Below, piece after piece: positions 21,380 to 31,393 of a stretch of 64,000 nucleotides of DNA. The DNA comes from Mycobacterium kiyosense (GTDB taxonomy: Bacteria; Actinomycetota; Actinomycetes; Mycobacteriales; Mycobacteriaceae), in the NCBI GenBank assembly GCA_021654635.1, contig AP025179.1:2046001-2110000 (forward strand), written 5' to 3'. The position numbers were made by a program, and so were the translations under genes. Numbering within the stretch: the stretch's first letter is position 1; each line of letters begins with the position of its first letter. Below the pieces are notes generated by a model. It saw nothing but the letters and a program-made list of their open reading frames with translations. It was not told the origin of the DNA and did no database searches.

Positions 21380-22627
21380 ATGAGTCTGCAAGCGCCGGCG
21401 CTGCCCGACCTGCGTCAAGAGGTGCACGACGCCGCCCGGCGCGCCCGGGTGGCCGCCCGGATTCTGGCCACCACACCCACCGCCGTCAAAGACCGTGCGC
21501 TGCACGCCGCCGCCGACGAGATCCTGGCCAGTGCCCCGGCGATCTTGGCCGCCAATGCCGAAGACCTGGAGGCTGCGCGGGCGGCCGACACCCCGGCCGC
21601 GCTGCTCGACCGGCTGGCGCTCAACCCGCAGCGCGTCGACGGCATCGCCGCCGGACTGCGCCAGGTCGCCGGACTGCCCGACCCGGTCGGCCAGGTGCTG
21701 CGCGGCTCCACCCTGCCCAACGGGCTGCAACTGCGTCAGCAGCGGGTTCCGCTCGGCGTGGTCGGAATGATCTACGAGGGCCGCCCCAACGTCACCGTCG
21801 ACGCCTTCGGCCTGACCCTCAAGTCCGGCAACGCGGCCCTGCTGCGCGGCAGTTCCTCCGCCGCCAAGTCCAACGAGGCACTGGTCACGGTGCTGCGCAG
21901 AGCCCTGGTCGCCCAGGAGTTACCCGCCGACGCCGTGCAGCTGCTCTCGGCGGCCGACCGGGCCACCGTCACCCACCTCATCCAGGCTCGCGGCTTGTTG
22001 GACGTCGCGATTCCGCGCGGGGGAGCCGGTCTGATCGAGGCGGTGGTGCGCGACGCGCAGATACCGACTATCGAGACCGGGGTCGGCAACTGCCATGTCT
22101 ATGTGCACGAAGCCGCCGACCTCGATATCGCCGAACGCATCCTGCTGAACTCCAAGACCCGCCGGCCCAGTGTCTGCAATGCCGCCGAAACCCTGCTGGT
22201 CGACTCCGCGATCGCCGCCGAGGCGATGCCCAGGCTGCTCGATGCGTTGCAGAACGCTGGTGTCACAGTGCATCTCGACGCGGGAGAGGACGACCTGCGC
22301 CGCGAATACCTGGCGATGGACATCGCGGTGGCGGTGGTCGACGGCGTGGACGGCGCTATCGCACACATCAACGAGTACGGCACCGGCCACACCGAAGCCA
22401 TCGTCACCACCAATCTTGCTGCGGCCCAACGGTTCACCGAGCAAGTCGACGCCGCCGCGGTGATGGTCAACGCGTCCACCGCGTTCACCGACGGCGAGCA
22501 GTTCGGCTTCGGCGCCGAGATCGGCATCTCCACCCAGAAGCTGCACGCCCGCGGTCCGATGGGCTTGCCGGAACTGACCTCGACCAAGTGGATCGTCTGG
22601 GGGGACGGCCACACCCGACCGGCCTGA
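21380..22627 (+). CDS. proA: Gamma-glutamyl phosphate reductase
   Basis: Second step of proline synthesis: NADPH-dependent reduction of gamma-glutamyl phosphate to the semialdehyde. About 415 residues of aldehyde-dehydrogenase fold. Conserved segments include [34 protein letters not shown], the catalytic cysteine region [13 protein letters not shown], and [23 protein letters not shown] 21380 is preferred; GTG 21374 is two codons upstream. It is the only proline gene here and lies about 10 kb from proB. As I recall, M. tuberculosis has ahp and PE/PPE genes on its upstream side, absent here. Confidence 0.96.
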   Translation: MSLQAPALPDLRQEVHDAARRARVAARILATTPTAVKDRALHAAADEILASAPAILAANAEDLEAARAADTPAALLDRLALNPQRVDGIAAGLRQVAGLPDPVGQVLRGSTLPNGLQLRQQRVPLGVVGMIYEGRPNVTVDAFGLTLKSGNAALLRGSSSAAKSNEALVTVLRRALVAQELPADAVQLLSAADRATVTHLIQARGLLDVAIPRGGAGLIEAVVRDAQIPTIETGVGNCHVYVHEAADLDIAERILLNSKTRRPSVCNAAETLLVDSAIAAEAMPRLLDALQNAGVTVHLDAGEDDLRREYLAMDIAVAVVDGVDGAIAHINEYGTGHTEAIVTTNLAAAQRFTEQVDAAAVMVNASTAFTDGEQFGFGAEIGISTQKLHARGPMGLPELTSTKWIVWGDGHTRPA

Positions 22628-22653
22628 CCCGCCCTCCCTAGGAGAATCCCGCT

Positions 22654-23529
22654 ATGAGCGTGCCCGCGCGGCCCGTGCCGCTGTTCGCCGACATCGCCGA
22701 CGTCTCGCGACGCCTGGCCGAAACCGGCTACCTGCCCGACACCCCCACCGCGACAGCGGTTTTCCTGGCCGACCGGCTCGGTAAGCCGCTGCTGGTGGAG
22801 GGTCCGGCCGGCGTCGGCAAGACCGAACTGGCCCGCGCGATCGCCCAGGCCACCGGCTCGGAGTTGGTGCGTTTGCAGTGCTACGAGGGCGTCGACGAGG
22901 CCCGCGCCCTCTACGAGTGGAACCACGCCAAGCAGATTCTGCGCATCCAGGCCGGCTCCGGCGACTGGCAGGCCACCAAGGACGACGTGTTCAGCGAGGA
23001 GTTCCTGCTGCAGCGTCCGCTGCTGACCGCGATCCGGCGCACCGACCCGACCGTGCTGCTGATCGACGAAACCGACAAGGCCGACATCGAGATCGAGGGC
23101 CTGCTGCTGGAGGTGTTGTCCGACTTCGCGGTGACCGTTCCCGAACTCGGCACCATCACCGCCACCCGCACCCCGCTGGTGGTGCTGACATCAAATGCCA
23201 CCCGAGAGCTGTCCGAGGCGCTCAAACGTCGTTGCCTGTTCCTGCACATCGACTTCCCCACACCGGAGCTGGAGCGGCGCATCCTGTTGTCGCGGGTTCC
23301 CGAACTGCCCCAGCACCTTGCCGAGGAACTGGTGCGCATCATCGGTGTGCTGCGCGGGATGCAGCTGAAGAAGGTGCCGTCCATCGCCGAAACCATCGAC
23401 TGGGGCCGCACCCTGCTGGCCCTGGGGATGGACACCATCGACGACTCCGTCGTCGCCGCCACACTGGGTGTCGTGCTCAAGCATCAGTCCGATCAGCAAC
23501 GCGCCACCGGCGAGTTACGGCTGAACTGA
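22654..23529 (+). CDS. MoxR-family AAA+ ATPase
   Basis: 291 residues. Walker A is GPAGVGKTELARA; Walker B is VLLIDETDKADIE; sensor 1 region is VVLTSNATRELSEALKRRC. MoxR ATPases act as chaperones or metal inserters working with VWA-domain partners. ATG 22654 has GGAGAA upstream. Its stop TGA overlaps the ATG of the VWA gene, and that pairing is characteristic of the family (Rv2426c/Rv2425c positions). The client protein is unknown. Confidence 0.92.
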   Translation: MSVPARPVPLFADIADVSRRLAETGYLPDTPTATAVFLADRLGKPLLVEGPAGVGKTELARAIAQATGSELVRLQCYEGVDEARALYEWNHAKQILRIQAGSGDWQATKDDVFSEEFLLQRPLLTAIRRTDPTVLLIDETDKADIEIEGLLLEVLSDFAVTVPELGTITATRTPLVVLTSNATRELSEALKRRCLFLHIDFPTPELERRILLSRVPELPQHLAEELVRIIGVLRGMQLKKVPSIAETIDWGRTLLALGMDTIDDSVVAATLGVVLKHQSDQQRATGELRLN

Positions 23530-24974
23530 TGGCCGCCCGACGCCTGCGCCCCAGCCGCCCGCTCGCCCCGCACGGGCTGCCCGGGCACCTGGTCGGATTC
23601 GTGGAAGCGCTTCGGGCGAGCGGCATTTCGGTGGGCCCCTCGGAGACGGTGGACGCCGGGCGGGTGATGGCCACGTTGGGCCTGGGTGACCGGGAGGTGC
23701 TGCGGGCCGGCCTGGCGTGTGCGGTGCTGCGCCGGCCCGATCATCGCGAGACCTACGACGCGATGTTCGACCTGTGGTTCCCCGCCGCCCTGGGGGCCCG
23801 CGCCGTGGTCCTCGACGAGGAAGACGGCGGTGACCCCGACGGTTCGTTGCCGCCCGACGACGTCGAGGCAATGCGGCAGATGTTGCTCGATCTGCTCAAT
23901 GACAACCCCGATCTGGCCGACATGGACGAGCGACTGGTGCAGATGATCGCGCGGATCGTGGAGGCCTACGGCAAATACAACTCCAGCCGCGGCCCGTCGT
24001 TCTCCTCGTACCAGGCGCTCAAGGCGATGGCGCTGGACGAGCTGGAAGGCAAACTGCTGGCCGGCCTACTCGCGCCGTATGGCGACGAGCCCACGCCCAG
24101 CCAGGAGCAGATCGCCAAAGCCCTTGCCGCGCAACGAATAACACAACTTCGCAAGATGGTCGACGCCGAGACCAAGCGGCGCACCGCCGAACAGCTGGGC
24201 CGCGAGCACGTCCAGATGTACGGTATCCCACAGCTTTCGGAGAACGTCGAATTCCTGCGCGCCTCGGGCGATCAGCTCCGGCAGATGCGCCGCGTGGTGG
24301 CGCCGCTGGCGCGCACCCTGGCGACTCGGCTGGCCGCGCGCCGCCGCCGCGCCCGAGCCGGAACCATCGACTTGCGCAAGACCCTGCGCAAGTCGATGTC
24401 CACCGGGGGTGTGCCGATCGACGTGGTGCTCAAGAAGCCGCGTCCCGCGCGCCCGGAGCTGGTGGTGTTGTGCGACGTGTCCGGTTCGGTCGCCGGCTTC
24501 AGCCACTTCACCCTGCTGCTGGTTCACGCTCTGCGCCAACAGTTCTCCCGGGTCCGGGTGTTCGCCTTCATCGACACCACCGACGAGGTGACGCACATGT
24601 TCGGCCCCGAGGCCGACCTGGCCGTGGCGATTCAGCGGATCACCCGCGAAGCGGGCGTGTATGCCCGTGACGGCCACTCCGACTACGGCAACGCCTTCGT
24701 CACGTTCCAGCAGGCCAACCCCAATGTGCTGTCGCCGCGCAGCTCGCTGCTGATCCTGGGCGACGGGCGCACCAACTACCGCAACCCGGCCGTGGACGTG
24801 CTGGAGGACATGGTGAAGGCCGCGCGGCACGCGCACTGGCTCAACCCGGAGCCCAGACACCTCTGGGGCAGCGGCGATTCGGCGGTGCCCCGGTACGAGG
24901 AAGTCATCACCATGCACGAATGCCGGTCAGCCAAGCAGCTGGCTGGCGTGATCGACCAGTTGCTGCCGGTCTGA
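23529..24974 (+). CDS. VWA (CoxE-like) domain protein, MoxR partner
   Basis: 481 residues, no signal peptide. An Arg-rich linker (RLAARRRRARAGTIDLRKTL) precedes a von Willebrand A domain with the MIDAS motif DVSGSV (D-x-S-x-S, about bases 24472-24489). The domain ends with HLWGSGDSAVPRYEEVITMH. The start is set by the one-base TGATG overlap with the MoxR gene. Likely the substrate-binding adaptor of the MoxR ATPase in the cytosol. Confidence 0.9.
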   Translation: MAARRLRPSRPLAPHGLPGHLVGFVEALRASGISVGPSETVDAGRVMATLGLGDREVLRAGLACAVLRRPDHRETYDAMFDLWFPAALGARAVVLDEEDGGDPDGSLPPDDVEAMRQMLLDLLNDNPDLADMDERLVQMIARIVEAYGKYNSSRGPSFSSYQALKAMALDELEGKLLAGLLAPYGDEPTPSQEQIAKALAAQRITQLRKMVDAETKRRTAEQLGREHVQMYGIPQLSENVEFLRASGDQLRQMRRVVAPLARTLATRLAARRRRARAGTIDLRKTLRKSMSTGGVPIDVVLKKPRPARPELVVLCDVSGSVAGFSHFTLLLVHALRQQFSRVRVFAFIDTTDEVTHMFGPEADLAVAIQRITREAGVYARDGHSDYGNAFVTFQQANPNVLSPRSSLLILGDGRTNYRNPAVDVLEDMVKAARHAHWLNPEPRHLWGSGDSAVPRYEEVITMHECRSAKQLAGVIDQLLPV

Positions 24975-24996
24975 GCTTCCTAGGCGCCTCAGTCCT

Positions 24997-25064
24997 GCCG
25001 CGCCTCGAGTCTTGCCACGCCTCGAGTCTTGCCGCGCCTCGAGTCTTGCCGCGCCTCGAGTCTT
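24997..25064 (+). repeat. Four tandem copies of a 17-bp unit
   Basis: GCCGCGCCTCGAGTCTT is repeated at 24997-25013, 25014-25030 (one G-to-A change), 25031-25047 and 25048-25064. Each unit contains the palindrome CTCGAG. It lies in the gap between the VWA gene and the convergent methyltransferase gene and has no coding role. The copy number probably varies among strains. Confidence 0.9.
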
Positions 25065-25074
25065 GGCGTCGAGC

Positions 25075-25121
25075 GTTGCGCTGGCGTGACGCTCGACGTT
25101 GATGGTTGCGCTGGCGTGACG
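25075..25121 (+). repeat. Two 17-bp copies at a 30-bp period
   Basis: GTTGCGCTGGCGTGACG occurs at 25075-25091 and 25105-25121. It directly follows the 17-bp tandem array. The rest of the gap to 25194 shows no gene or further repeat. Confidence 0.8.
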
Positions 25122-25194
25122 TTCGGCGCCGAGGGGATGTGGCGGGGGACGAACGGGCAGTGACGAGCGGGCAAGGGCAAGCGATGCGCGACCG

Positions 25195-26241
25195 TCAGCG
25201 GGTCTTGCGGAACACCAGCCAGCGCATCTCGATCGGGCTCTGCTCCCGCTCGACCGGAAACACGTCCAAACCACTGACCCACGCCGCGTACCAACTGGTC
25301 TGCGGCCACGCGCCCGGCGGCAGATGGGTCTGCTCGTAGTCGAACACCGACTCATCGGAGATCAGCTCCAGCGGCAGTCCCGCCGAAGCGTCCGAGAGCT
25401 CCTCGCGCGAGAACATGCCCGTGTAGGCCTGCTGCCCGAATTCGCGTGCGGCGTCGTCGATCTCGTAGCCGAACCGGGGCAGGAACGTGTTGAACACCAG
25501 CCGGCCGCCGGGGGCCAGGCAATGGGCGGCCAGCTCGAACAGCCCACGCAACTGCTGGGTGGTGCGGAAATCGGGCACCACCTCCGAGAGCACGATCAGC
25601 TGATAGTCCTGACGCAGGTCCTCGGTGGTCTCGAAGACGTTGCGCACGATCACCCGCACGTCCAAGCCGTCGCGCTGTGCCTCCGACCGGATGATCTCGG
25701 CGAACTTCGGGGTCAGCTCCACCACGTCGACGGGGTGCCCGCGTCGTGCCAGCGGAAGGGCGTTGCGTCCGGTGCCGGCGCCGATGTCGAGCACCCGGTA
25801 CGTCGTGGGCTCGGCGGCCTCGTTCGCCAGGGCCCATACCCGGGCGTCGGGTTCGGTGCCGAACAGCGGTGGTTCGCGGGTGGCGACCCAGTTCTCATAG
25901 GACTCGGCCACGGTGAACCAGCGCGCGTTGACCTGGTAGTGCAGGGTCGGGCCGATGGGGGCGTTGTAGGAGATGACGATGTTGGACCGCTGGGAGATGG
26001 AGTAGGCCTCGGCCAGCTGCTCCTTGAGGATGTTGCGCAGCTGGTCCAGCTCCTCGTCGTTGAACCGTCGGCCGACGCTGGCGAAAATGTTGCTGCACAT
26101 CTCGACGTACGTGTCGAGCAGGCTGGGCACGGCCGGCAGGGAGATCTCGCCGGTGACCACCGATCGACTGAGGAAGCGCCGGGTCATGGCGTCTTTCCAC
26201 TCTTGCGCCTGATTGACCGGGGCGGTCGTCGAGTTTTCCAC
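25195..26241 (-). CDS. SAM-dependent class I methyltransferase
   Basis: 348 residues. An N-terminal helical extension (about 1-120, ending in [20 protein letters not shown]) precedes a Rossmann methyltransferase with motif [20 protein letters not shown] and the acidic loop VVELTPKF. Later segments are [13 protein letters not shown] and [11 protein letters not shown]. Substrate unknown. It is divergent from nadD across a 213-base gap and converges with the VWA gene. No obvious operon partner. Confidence 0.85.
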   Translation of the reverse strand: MENSTTAPVNQAQEWKDAMTRRFLSRSVVTGEISLPAVPSLLDTYVEMCSNIFASVGRRFNDEELDQLRNILKEQLAEAYSISQRSNIVISYNAPIGPTLHYQVNARWFTVAESYENWVATREPPLFGTEPDARVWALANEAAEPTTYRVLDIGAGTGRNALPLARRGHPVDVVELTPKFAEIIRSEAQRDGLDVRVIVRNVFETTEDLRQDYQLIVLSEVVPDFRTTQQLRGLFELAAHCLAPGGRLVFNTFLPRFGYEIDDAAREFGQQAYTGMFSREELSDASAGLPLELISDESVFDYEQTHLPPGAWPQTSWYAAWVSGLDVFPVEREQSPIEMRWLVFRKTR

Positions 26242-26440
26242 AGACTTCTTCTACACGATCGCCCCGCTTGTTGCTGCGGATTGGCGCAACGCCATCAGAT
26301 CTGCTTACCGAGGCGGACAAGCGCACGGCGCGGGCATCCCAGCTGTGGCGCAGCCCCGCCCGCCGATTCTGCGGACGTCTGGGCGCTGCGTGTGGCGCCG
26401 CCCACACGCTACTGTTTTCGCTGGTCGGCAGGCCCTCCAG

Positions 26441-26446
26441 TAAGCT
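26441..26446 (+). promoter_or_regulatory. Predicted -10 element for a leaderless nadD mRNA
   Basis: TAAGCT (TANNNT) ends 8 bases before ATG 26455, so transcription would start at or next to the start codon. No convincing -35 or Shine-Dalgarno is visible, which fits the leaderless transcripts common in mycobacteria. Confidence 0.35.
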
Positions 26447-26454
26447 GGCAAACC

Positions 26455-27120
26455 ATGCAAAAGCGGCAGCGCAGGCTGGGGGTGATGGGCGGGACGTTCG
26501 ATCCCATCCATTACGGCCACCTGGTAGCCGCCAGCGAAGTAGCCCATAACTTCGAACTCGACGAGGTCGTCTTCGTGCCCAGCGGTCAGCCGTGGCAGAA
26601 GGAGCGTCACGTGTCGGCCGCGGAGGACCGGTACCTGATGACGGTGATCGCCACCGCATCCAATCCGCGGTTCTCGGTCAGCCGAGTCGACATCGACCGC
26701 GCCGGGCCGACGTACACCCGCGACACCCTGCATGACCTCCATGCGCTGAACCCGGATGCGCAGTTGTACTTCATCACCGGTGCCGACGCGCTGGCCTCCA
26801 TCCTGTCCTGGCACGGCTGGGAGGAACTGTTCGAGCTGGCGCGCTTCGTCGGGGTGAGTCGGCCCGGTTACGAACTGCACCACGACCACATCACCGAGGC
26901 GGTCGGCGAACTGGCCAAGGACACCTTGACGCTGTTCGAAATCCCCGCACTGGCGATCTCCTCGACCGACTGCCGGCGACGCGCCGCGGAGCGCCGGCCG
27001 CTGTGGTACCTGATGCCCGACGGCGTGGTCCAGTACGTCTCCAAGCGCCGGCTCTACCGAAAGCCGGAGGGCGAGCCGATCCCGTCGCCCTCCGGCCTGG
27101 TCACCGGGAGCAGCGCATGA
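26455..27120 (+). CDS. nadD: Nicotinate-nucleotide adenylyltransferase
   Basis: Adenylates nicotinic acid mononucleotide in NAD+ synthesis, upstream of NadE. 221 residues. The nucleotidyl-transferase motif [15 protein letters not shown] is at residues 8-22, [10 protein letters not shown] follows, and the second motif ISSTDCRRR is near residue 175. Its stop overlaps the rsfS ATG (ATGA). It heads a compact five-gene run to 29719. Confidence 0.95.
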   Translation: MQKRQRRLGVMGGTFDPIHYGHLVAASEVAHNFELDEVVFVPSGQPWQKERHVSAAEDRYLMTVIATASNPRFSVSRVDIDRAGPTYTRDTLHDLHALNPDAQLYFITGADALASILSWHGWEELFELARFVGVSRPGYELHHDHITEAVGELAKDTLTLFEIPALAISSTDCRRRAAERRPLWYLMPDGVVQYVSKRRLYRKPEGEPIPSPSGLVTGSSA

Positions 27121-27506
27121 GCGCAAACCAGGAAGCGATCGACATGGCCACGGTGGCCGCCACCGCGGCGGCCGCAAAACTGGCCGACGACGTCCTCGTC
27201 ATCGACGTCTCCGGGCAGCTGGTCATCACCGACTGCTTCGTGATCGCCTCGGCGTCCAACGAACGACAGGTCAACGCGATCGTCGACGAGGTCGAGGAGA
27301 AGATGCGCCGGGCCGGTTACAAGCCGGCCCGCCGGGAGGGGGCCCGCGAAGGTCGCTGGACGCTGCTGGACTACCGCGACATCGTGGTGCACATCCAGCA
27401 TCAGGACGACCGCAATTTCTATGCGCTGGACCGGTTGTGGAGCGACTGCCCAGTGATTCCGGTGGACTTGGACTCAGCGCCTGAGGCCGAAACGGACGCC
27501 GAATGA
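27117..27506 (+). CDS. rsfS: Ribosome silencing factor RsfS
   Basis: 129 residues of the Iojap/DUF143 family. It binds ribosomal protein L14 and blocks subunit joining when nutrients are short. Conserved features are [23 protein letters not shown] and [13 protein letters not shown]. The start overlaps nadD and the stop overlaps gpgP, both by 4 bases. The nadD-rsfS pairing is widespread in bacteria. Confidence 0.95.
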   Translation: MSANQEAIDMATVAATAAAAKLADDVLVIDVSGQLVITDCFVIASASNERQVNAIVDEVEEKMRRAGYKPARREGAREGRWTLLDYRDIVVHIQHQDDRNFYALDRLWSDCPVIPVDLDSAPEAETDAE

Positions 27507-28174
27507 GTGTGCGCCGGCTGGTGATGCTGCGGCACGGGCAGACCGATTACAACCTGGGCAGCCGGATGCAGGGTCAGCTGGAGACCGATCTGAGCGAGTT
27601 GGGCCGGGCCCAAGCGGTGGCCGCCGCCGAGGTACTGGGCAAGCTGCAGCCGCTGCTGATCGTGTCGTCGGATCTACGGCGGGCCTTCGACACCGCGGTC
27701 ACGCTGGGTGAGCGCACCGGCCTACCGGTCCGGGTGGATTCCCGGCTGCGCGAGACGCATCTGGGCGACTGGCAGGGGATGACTCACACGCAGATCGACG
27801 CCGAGGTCCCGGGTGCGCGGCTGGCCTGGCGCGAGGACGCTGCCTGGGCTCCGCACGGCGGCGAGAGCAGGGTCGACGTGGCGCACCGCAGTCTGCCGGT
27901 GGTATCCGAGTTGGTCGCCGGTGAACCCGACTGGGGCGGGCCCGGTCAGCCGGAACGGCCGGTCGTACTGGTCGCCCACGGTGGGCTGATCGCCGCCTTG
28001 TCGGCCGCGCTGCTGGGATTGCCGGTCGCCAACTGGCCGGTGTTGGGTGGCATGGGCAACTGCAGTTGGGTGCAGTTGAGCGGACATGCCGAGGACACCG
28101 CCGACTTCGAGGCGATCCGGTGGCGGCTGGACGTGTGGAACGCTTCGGCGCAGGTGTCCAATGACGTCCTCTGA
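27503..28174 (+). CDS. gpgP: Glucosyl-3-phosphoglycerate phosphatase, histidine phosphatase family
   Basis: Removes the phosphate from glucosyl-3-phosphoglycerate to give glucosylglycerate, an early step in methylglucose lipopolysaccharide (MGLP) synthesis. 223 residues. The phosphohistidine motif is LRHGQTD (residues 8-14), and the second histidine is in [12 protein letters not shown]. Length and surrounding genes match the M. tuberculosis Rv2419c enzyme. The 3' end overlaps the next gene by 14 bases. Confidence 0.92.
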   Translation: MSVRRLVMLRHGQTDYNLGSRMQGQLETDLSELGRAQAVAAAEVLGKLQPLLIVSSDLRRAFDTAVTLGERTGLPVRVDSRLRETHLGDWQGMTHTQIDAEVPGARLAWREDAAWAPHGGESRVDVAHRSLPVVSELVAGEPDWGGPGQPERPVVLVAHGGLIAALSAALLGLPVANWPVLGGMGNCSWVQLSGHAEDTADFEAIRWRLDVWNASAQVSNDVL

Positions 28175-28892
28175 AGGCGCCACGCCCACGCTGCTGATCT
28201 TCGCCGACTCGCTGTCCTACTACGGGCCCACCGGCGGCCTACCCGCCGATGATCCCCGCATCTGGCCCAACATCGTTGGTGCCCAACTGGGTTGGAATGT
28301 CGAGCTGATCGGCCGGATCGGCTGGACATGCCGCGACGTGTGGTGGGCGGCGACCCAGGACCCGCGAGCCTGGGCGGCGCTGCCCAAGGCCGGCGCGGTG
28401 ATCTTCGCCACCAGCGGCATGGACTCGCTGCCGTCGGTGCTGCCGACCGCGCTGCGCGAACTCATCCGTTACGTGCGGCCGCCGTGGCTGCGGCGGTGGG
28501 TGCGCGACGGCTACGGTTGGCTGCAGCCCCGGCTGTCGCCGGTCGCCCGGCCCGCGCTGCCGCCGCACCTGACCGCGGATTATCTCGAACAGACCCGCGG
28601 CGCAATCGATTTCAATCGGCCGGGGATCCCGATGGTGGCGTCGCTGCCGTCGGTGCATGTCGCCGAGACCTACGGCAACGCCCACCACGGCCGGGCCGGG
28701 ACGGTCGCGGCGATCACCGAATGGGCGCAGCAGCACGATATTCCGCTGGTCGACCTCAAAGCCGCGGTCGCCGACGAGATCTTCAGCGGCCGTGGCAATC
28801 CCGACGGGATCCACTGGAACTTCGAGGCGCACCGGGCGGTCGCCGAGTTGATGCTCAAGGCGCTGGACGAAGCCGGGGTGCGGGGTCGATGA
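28161..28892 (+). CDS. octT: SGNH-fold octanoyltransferase of MGLP synthesis
   Basis: 243 residues with an SGNH-like N-terminus [16 protein letters not shown] (Asp-Ser) and a C-terminal catalytic block [11 protein letters not shown] (D-x-x-H). The Rv2418c protein at this position has been reported as OctT, which octanoylates diglucosylglycerate early in MGLP synthesis. Assignment here rests on position and family. The ATG overlaps the end of gpgP, and the stop overlaps degV (ATGA). Confidence 0.85.
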   Translation: MTSSEGATPTLLIFADSLSYYGPTGGLPADDPRIWPNIVGAQLGWNVELIGRIGWTCRDVWWAATQDPRAWAALPKAGAVIFATSGMDSLPSVLPTALRELIRYVRPPWLRRWVRDGYGWLQPRLSPVARPALPPHLTADYLEQTRGAIDFNRPGIPMVASLPSVHVAETYGNAHHGRAGTVAAITEWAQQHDIPLVDLKAAVADEIFSGRGNPDGIHWNFEAHRAVAELMLKALDEAGVRGR

Positions 28893-29719
28893 CGGTCCGC
28901 GTGGTCACCGACAGCGCCGCGCGACTGCCCGCCGAGTTGCGCACCAAGTGGGCCATCCGTGAAGTGCCGCTGCACATCCTGCTGGACGGTACCGATCTAC
29001 GCGACGGTATCGATGAGATTCCCGACGACATCCACAAGCGCCACGCCACCACCGCGGCGGCCACTCCCGCCGAGTTGTGCACGTCCTATCGACAGGCGTT
29101 GGCGGACAGCGACGGCGAGGGCGTGCTGGCGGTGCACATTTCCTCCGAGCTGTCGGGCACCTGCCGCGCCGCAGAATTGACCGCCGCTGAATTGGGTTCG
29201 GCGGTAAGGGTTGTCGATTCCAAGTCCACCGCAATGGGGTCCGGTTTCGTCACGCTGGCCGCGGCACGAGTTGCGGCGGCCGGGGGTGATCTCGATGCCG
29301 TGGCAGCAGCTGCTGAAGCCGCCGTGCACCGCACGCACGCCTACATGGTTGTGCAGCGGTTGGACAACCTGCGCCGCAGCGGACGGATCGGCGGCGCCAA
29401 GGCGTGGTTGGGCACCGCCCTGGCCCTCAAACCGCTGCTGCACATCGACGACGGCAAACTTGTTCTGGCCCAACGCATACGGACCGCCAAGGGCGCTGTC
29501 GCCGCGATGGTCGACCAGGTCTGCGAGGTGGCCGGGGAGCGTCCCGCCGCGCTTGCGGTGCACCACGTCGCCAACCCGGACGGTGCGGCCGAGGTGGCCG
29601 CGATGCTGGCCGACCGGCTACCGGCGGCCGAGCCCGCGATCGTCACGCCGCTGGGGCCGGTGCTGGCAGTGCATGTCGGCGCCGGAGCCCTGGCGGTCTG
29701 CCTGCAGCTGACCGGGTAG
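28889..29719 (+). CDS. DegV-family fatty-acid-binding protein
   Basis: 276 residues. It has the DegV start [16 protein letters not shown] and the lipid-contact segments [22 protein letters not shown] and [16 protein letters not shown]. DegV (FakB-like) proteins hold a fatty acid for a kinase partner; no fakA-like kinase is visible in this window. It is the last gene of the overlapping nadD operon. In M. tuberculosis the next gene is eis as I recall, but here a lipid island begins. Confidence 0.92.
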   Translation: MTVRVVTDSAARLPAELRTKWAIREVPLHILLDGTDLRDGIDEIPDDIHKRHATTAAATPAELCTSYRQALADSDGEGVLAVHISSELSGTCRAAELTAAELGSAVRVVDSKSTAMGSGFVTLAAARVAAAGGDLDAVAAAAEAAVHRTHAYMVVQRLDNLRRSGRIGGAKAWLGTALALKPLLHIDDGKLVLAQRIRTAKGAVAAMVDQVCEVAGERPAALAVHHVANPDGAAEVAAMLADRLPAAEPAIVTPLGPVLAVHVGAGALAVCLQLTG

Positions 29720-29727
29720 ACCTCGGA

Positions 29728-31251
29728 TCAGATCTGCCGGTCGATGACCGTGGTGCCGACCGCGTCGTTGTTCCAGATGTAGACGGGCAACTGCGAGAAG
29801 GGGAACGACCCGGTGTTGAACACGTAGTAATTGGTCGGCGTCGCCGACGCCACCACGTAGGGGGTGCTGGCCGCGGTCACCGTCTGCGTGTAGAGCGGCA
29901 CTCCGTTGATCGTGGTCACGGTAATGACCGTGCCCGCCGGCAGGTGGTTACCGATCGCAAGCCCCGGCACCAACGACTGTGGGACGGCACCCAATTCACC
30001 ACCGGAGTCGAAGAAGGTCCCGACGGTCTGCGGCAACTGGTTGTTGATCTGCACTTGCACAACGGTTCTCGGCGAGCCATCCATTTCCAGGATCGGTGGC
30101 AGCGGATTGGGGCCGAACTCCAGCAGGCCGCGCGGCAGATTGATCAGCACACCCTGGTTCATGGTGCCCGGCAGCGCGGCGGTCACCGGATTGGGGAACG
30201 GATAGTCGTTGTTCGGTCCCACGCCAAGATAGGCCGTCAGCGACAACAGTGGGATGGACTGCCCGGTGGTGTACTGAGCCGAGGTGGCGACGCCGACCGT
30301 CGTTGGCTGGCTGACGATTCCGTTTCCGAAGTTCAACGTCGTCAGATAGGTGTTGTAGTTGACGATGACGGTGCCGCCGTAGCTGACGCTGCCCGACCCG
30401 GTGGATGTGCCGAGTGTCGCCAGGTTAACGTACTGCGGCGGCACCACCAGGCCGGAGGCGCCGGAGTCGACGGTGACGGGCAAGCTCGGCCCGCCGCCGA
30501 CCGAGATATTAAGGATCGGGCTGCCGTACTGGCCCGGATGGATCAGCGTCTGGTTGGCGCCCAGCGGCGTACTCAATCCGGCGGTGCCGGGCAGTCCCAG
30601 CAGACCGCCACTCCCGCCGGCGCCGCCCACGCCGCCGGGACCGCTGGCCCCGCCGCTACCGCCGATGCCGATCAGGCCCGCCGAGCCGCCGGGACCGCCG
30701 GGCATGCCGCCGTAAAGGCTGCGACCGCCGGTGCCGCCGTTGCCCAACAACACGCCACCCGCGCCGCCGGCGCCCCCGGCCACTCCGTATTGGACGCTGA
30801 CGCCGCCGGTCCCGCCGTTGCCGAACAACCAGCCTCCGGCCCCGCCGGCGGTACCCACGCCTTGCGCGTTGGTATAGCCATTGGCACCGTCGCCGTAGAG
30901 CGGACGCCCCGTCACCTGCAGCACGGGATCGTTGACGAGGTGCGACGCGGTCGAGGCCAGGTGGTTGGCGATGGCGGCTTCGGCGGTCGCATACGCCTGC
31001 GCGGCTTCCAGCAGTCGGGGTAGGAATTGTTGGTAGGACGTGGCGACCTGTTGCGCCAGTGCTTGATACTGGCGGCCGTAGTCGGTGAACAGCGTGGCCA
31101 ACGCCACCGAGATCTCGTCGGCGCTGGCGGCGACGAGGCCAGTGGTGCCAACGGCGGCCGCGGTGTTGGCCGAGACCAGCGAGGTGCCGATCATCTCCAA
31201 ATCCGTTGTCGCCGAGACCAACAAGTCAGGCGAGACGAGCAGAGCTGGCAC
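29728..31251 (-). CDS. PE-domain pepsin-like aspartic protease
   Basis: 507 residues. The PE domain (about 1-100) carries the ESX secretion motif YxxxE as YATAE. A Gly-rich linker (about 125-225; GGAGG, GNGGTGG repeats) follows. The C-terminal pepsin-like domain has two catalytic aspartates, VTVDSGASGLVVP and FFDSGGELGAVP. This matches the architecture of PecA-type PE proteases, which are exported by ESX-5 and cleave PE proteins on the cell surface. The GTG start follows a strong AAAGGAGG. It is the most distal minus-strand gene of the lipid island. Confidence 0.9.
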   Translation of the reverse strand: MPALLVSPDLLVSATTDLEMIGTSLVSANTAAAVGTTGLVAASADEISVALATLFTDYGRQYQALAQQVATSYQQFLPRLLEAAQAYATAEAAIANHLASTASHLVNDPVLQVTGRPLYGDGANGYTNAQGVGTAGGAGGWLFGNGGTGGVSVQYGVAGGAGGAGGVLLGNGGTGGRSLYGGMPGGPGGSAGLIGIGGSGGASGPGGVGGAGGSGGLLGLPGTAGLSTPLGANQTLIHPGQYGSPILNISVGGGPSLPVTVDSGASGLVVPPQYVNLATLGTSTGSGSVSYGGTVIVNYNTYLTTLNFGNGIVSQPTTVGVATSAQYTTGQSIPLLSLTAYLGVGPNNDYPFPNPVTAALPGTMNQGVLINLPRGLLEFGPNPLPPILEMDGSPRTVVQVQINNQLPQTVGTFFDSGGELGAVPQSLVPGLAIGNHLPAGTVITVTTINGVPLYTQTVTAASTPYVVASATPTNYYVFNTGSFPFSQLPVYIWNNDAVGTTVIDRQI

Positions 31252-31393
31252 GCCGGCCTCCTTTTGCGATCACTAGCACGGTCGTGATACCGCTATTGCC
31301 CCGGACCGTGTGCTCAGAGAGTACCGAGAGGCGGACGCAGGATGGTAGCCAAAGGCGGCGGACGCGCGTCATGTCGGAGTGTGGCGATCCACG

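Noticed and set aside
22878..23528. Upstream extension of the VWA protein
   Set aside because: The extra residues are an out-of-frame reading of the MoxR gene, which has a proper Walker A/B protein. The ATG at 23529 overlapping the MoxR stop is the natural start.
24997..25121. CRISPR array
   Set aside because: The 17-bp units are directly adjacent with no spacers, and there are no cas genes.
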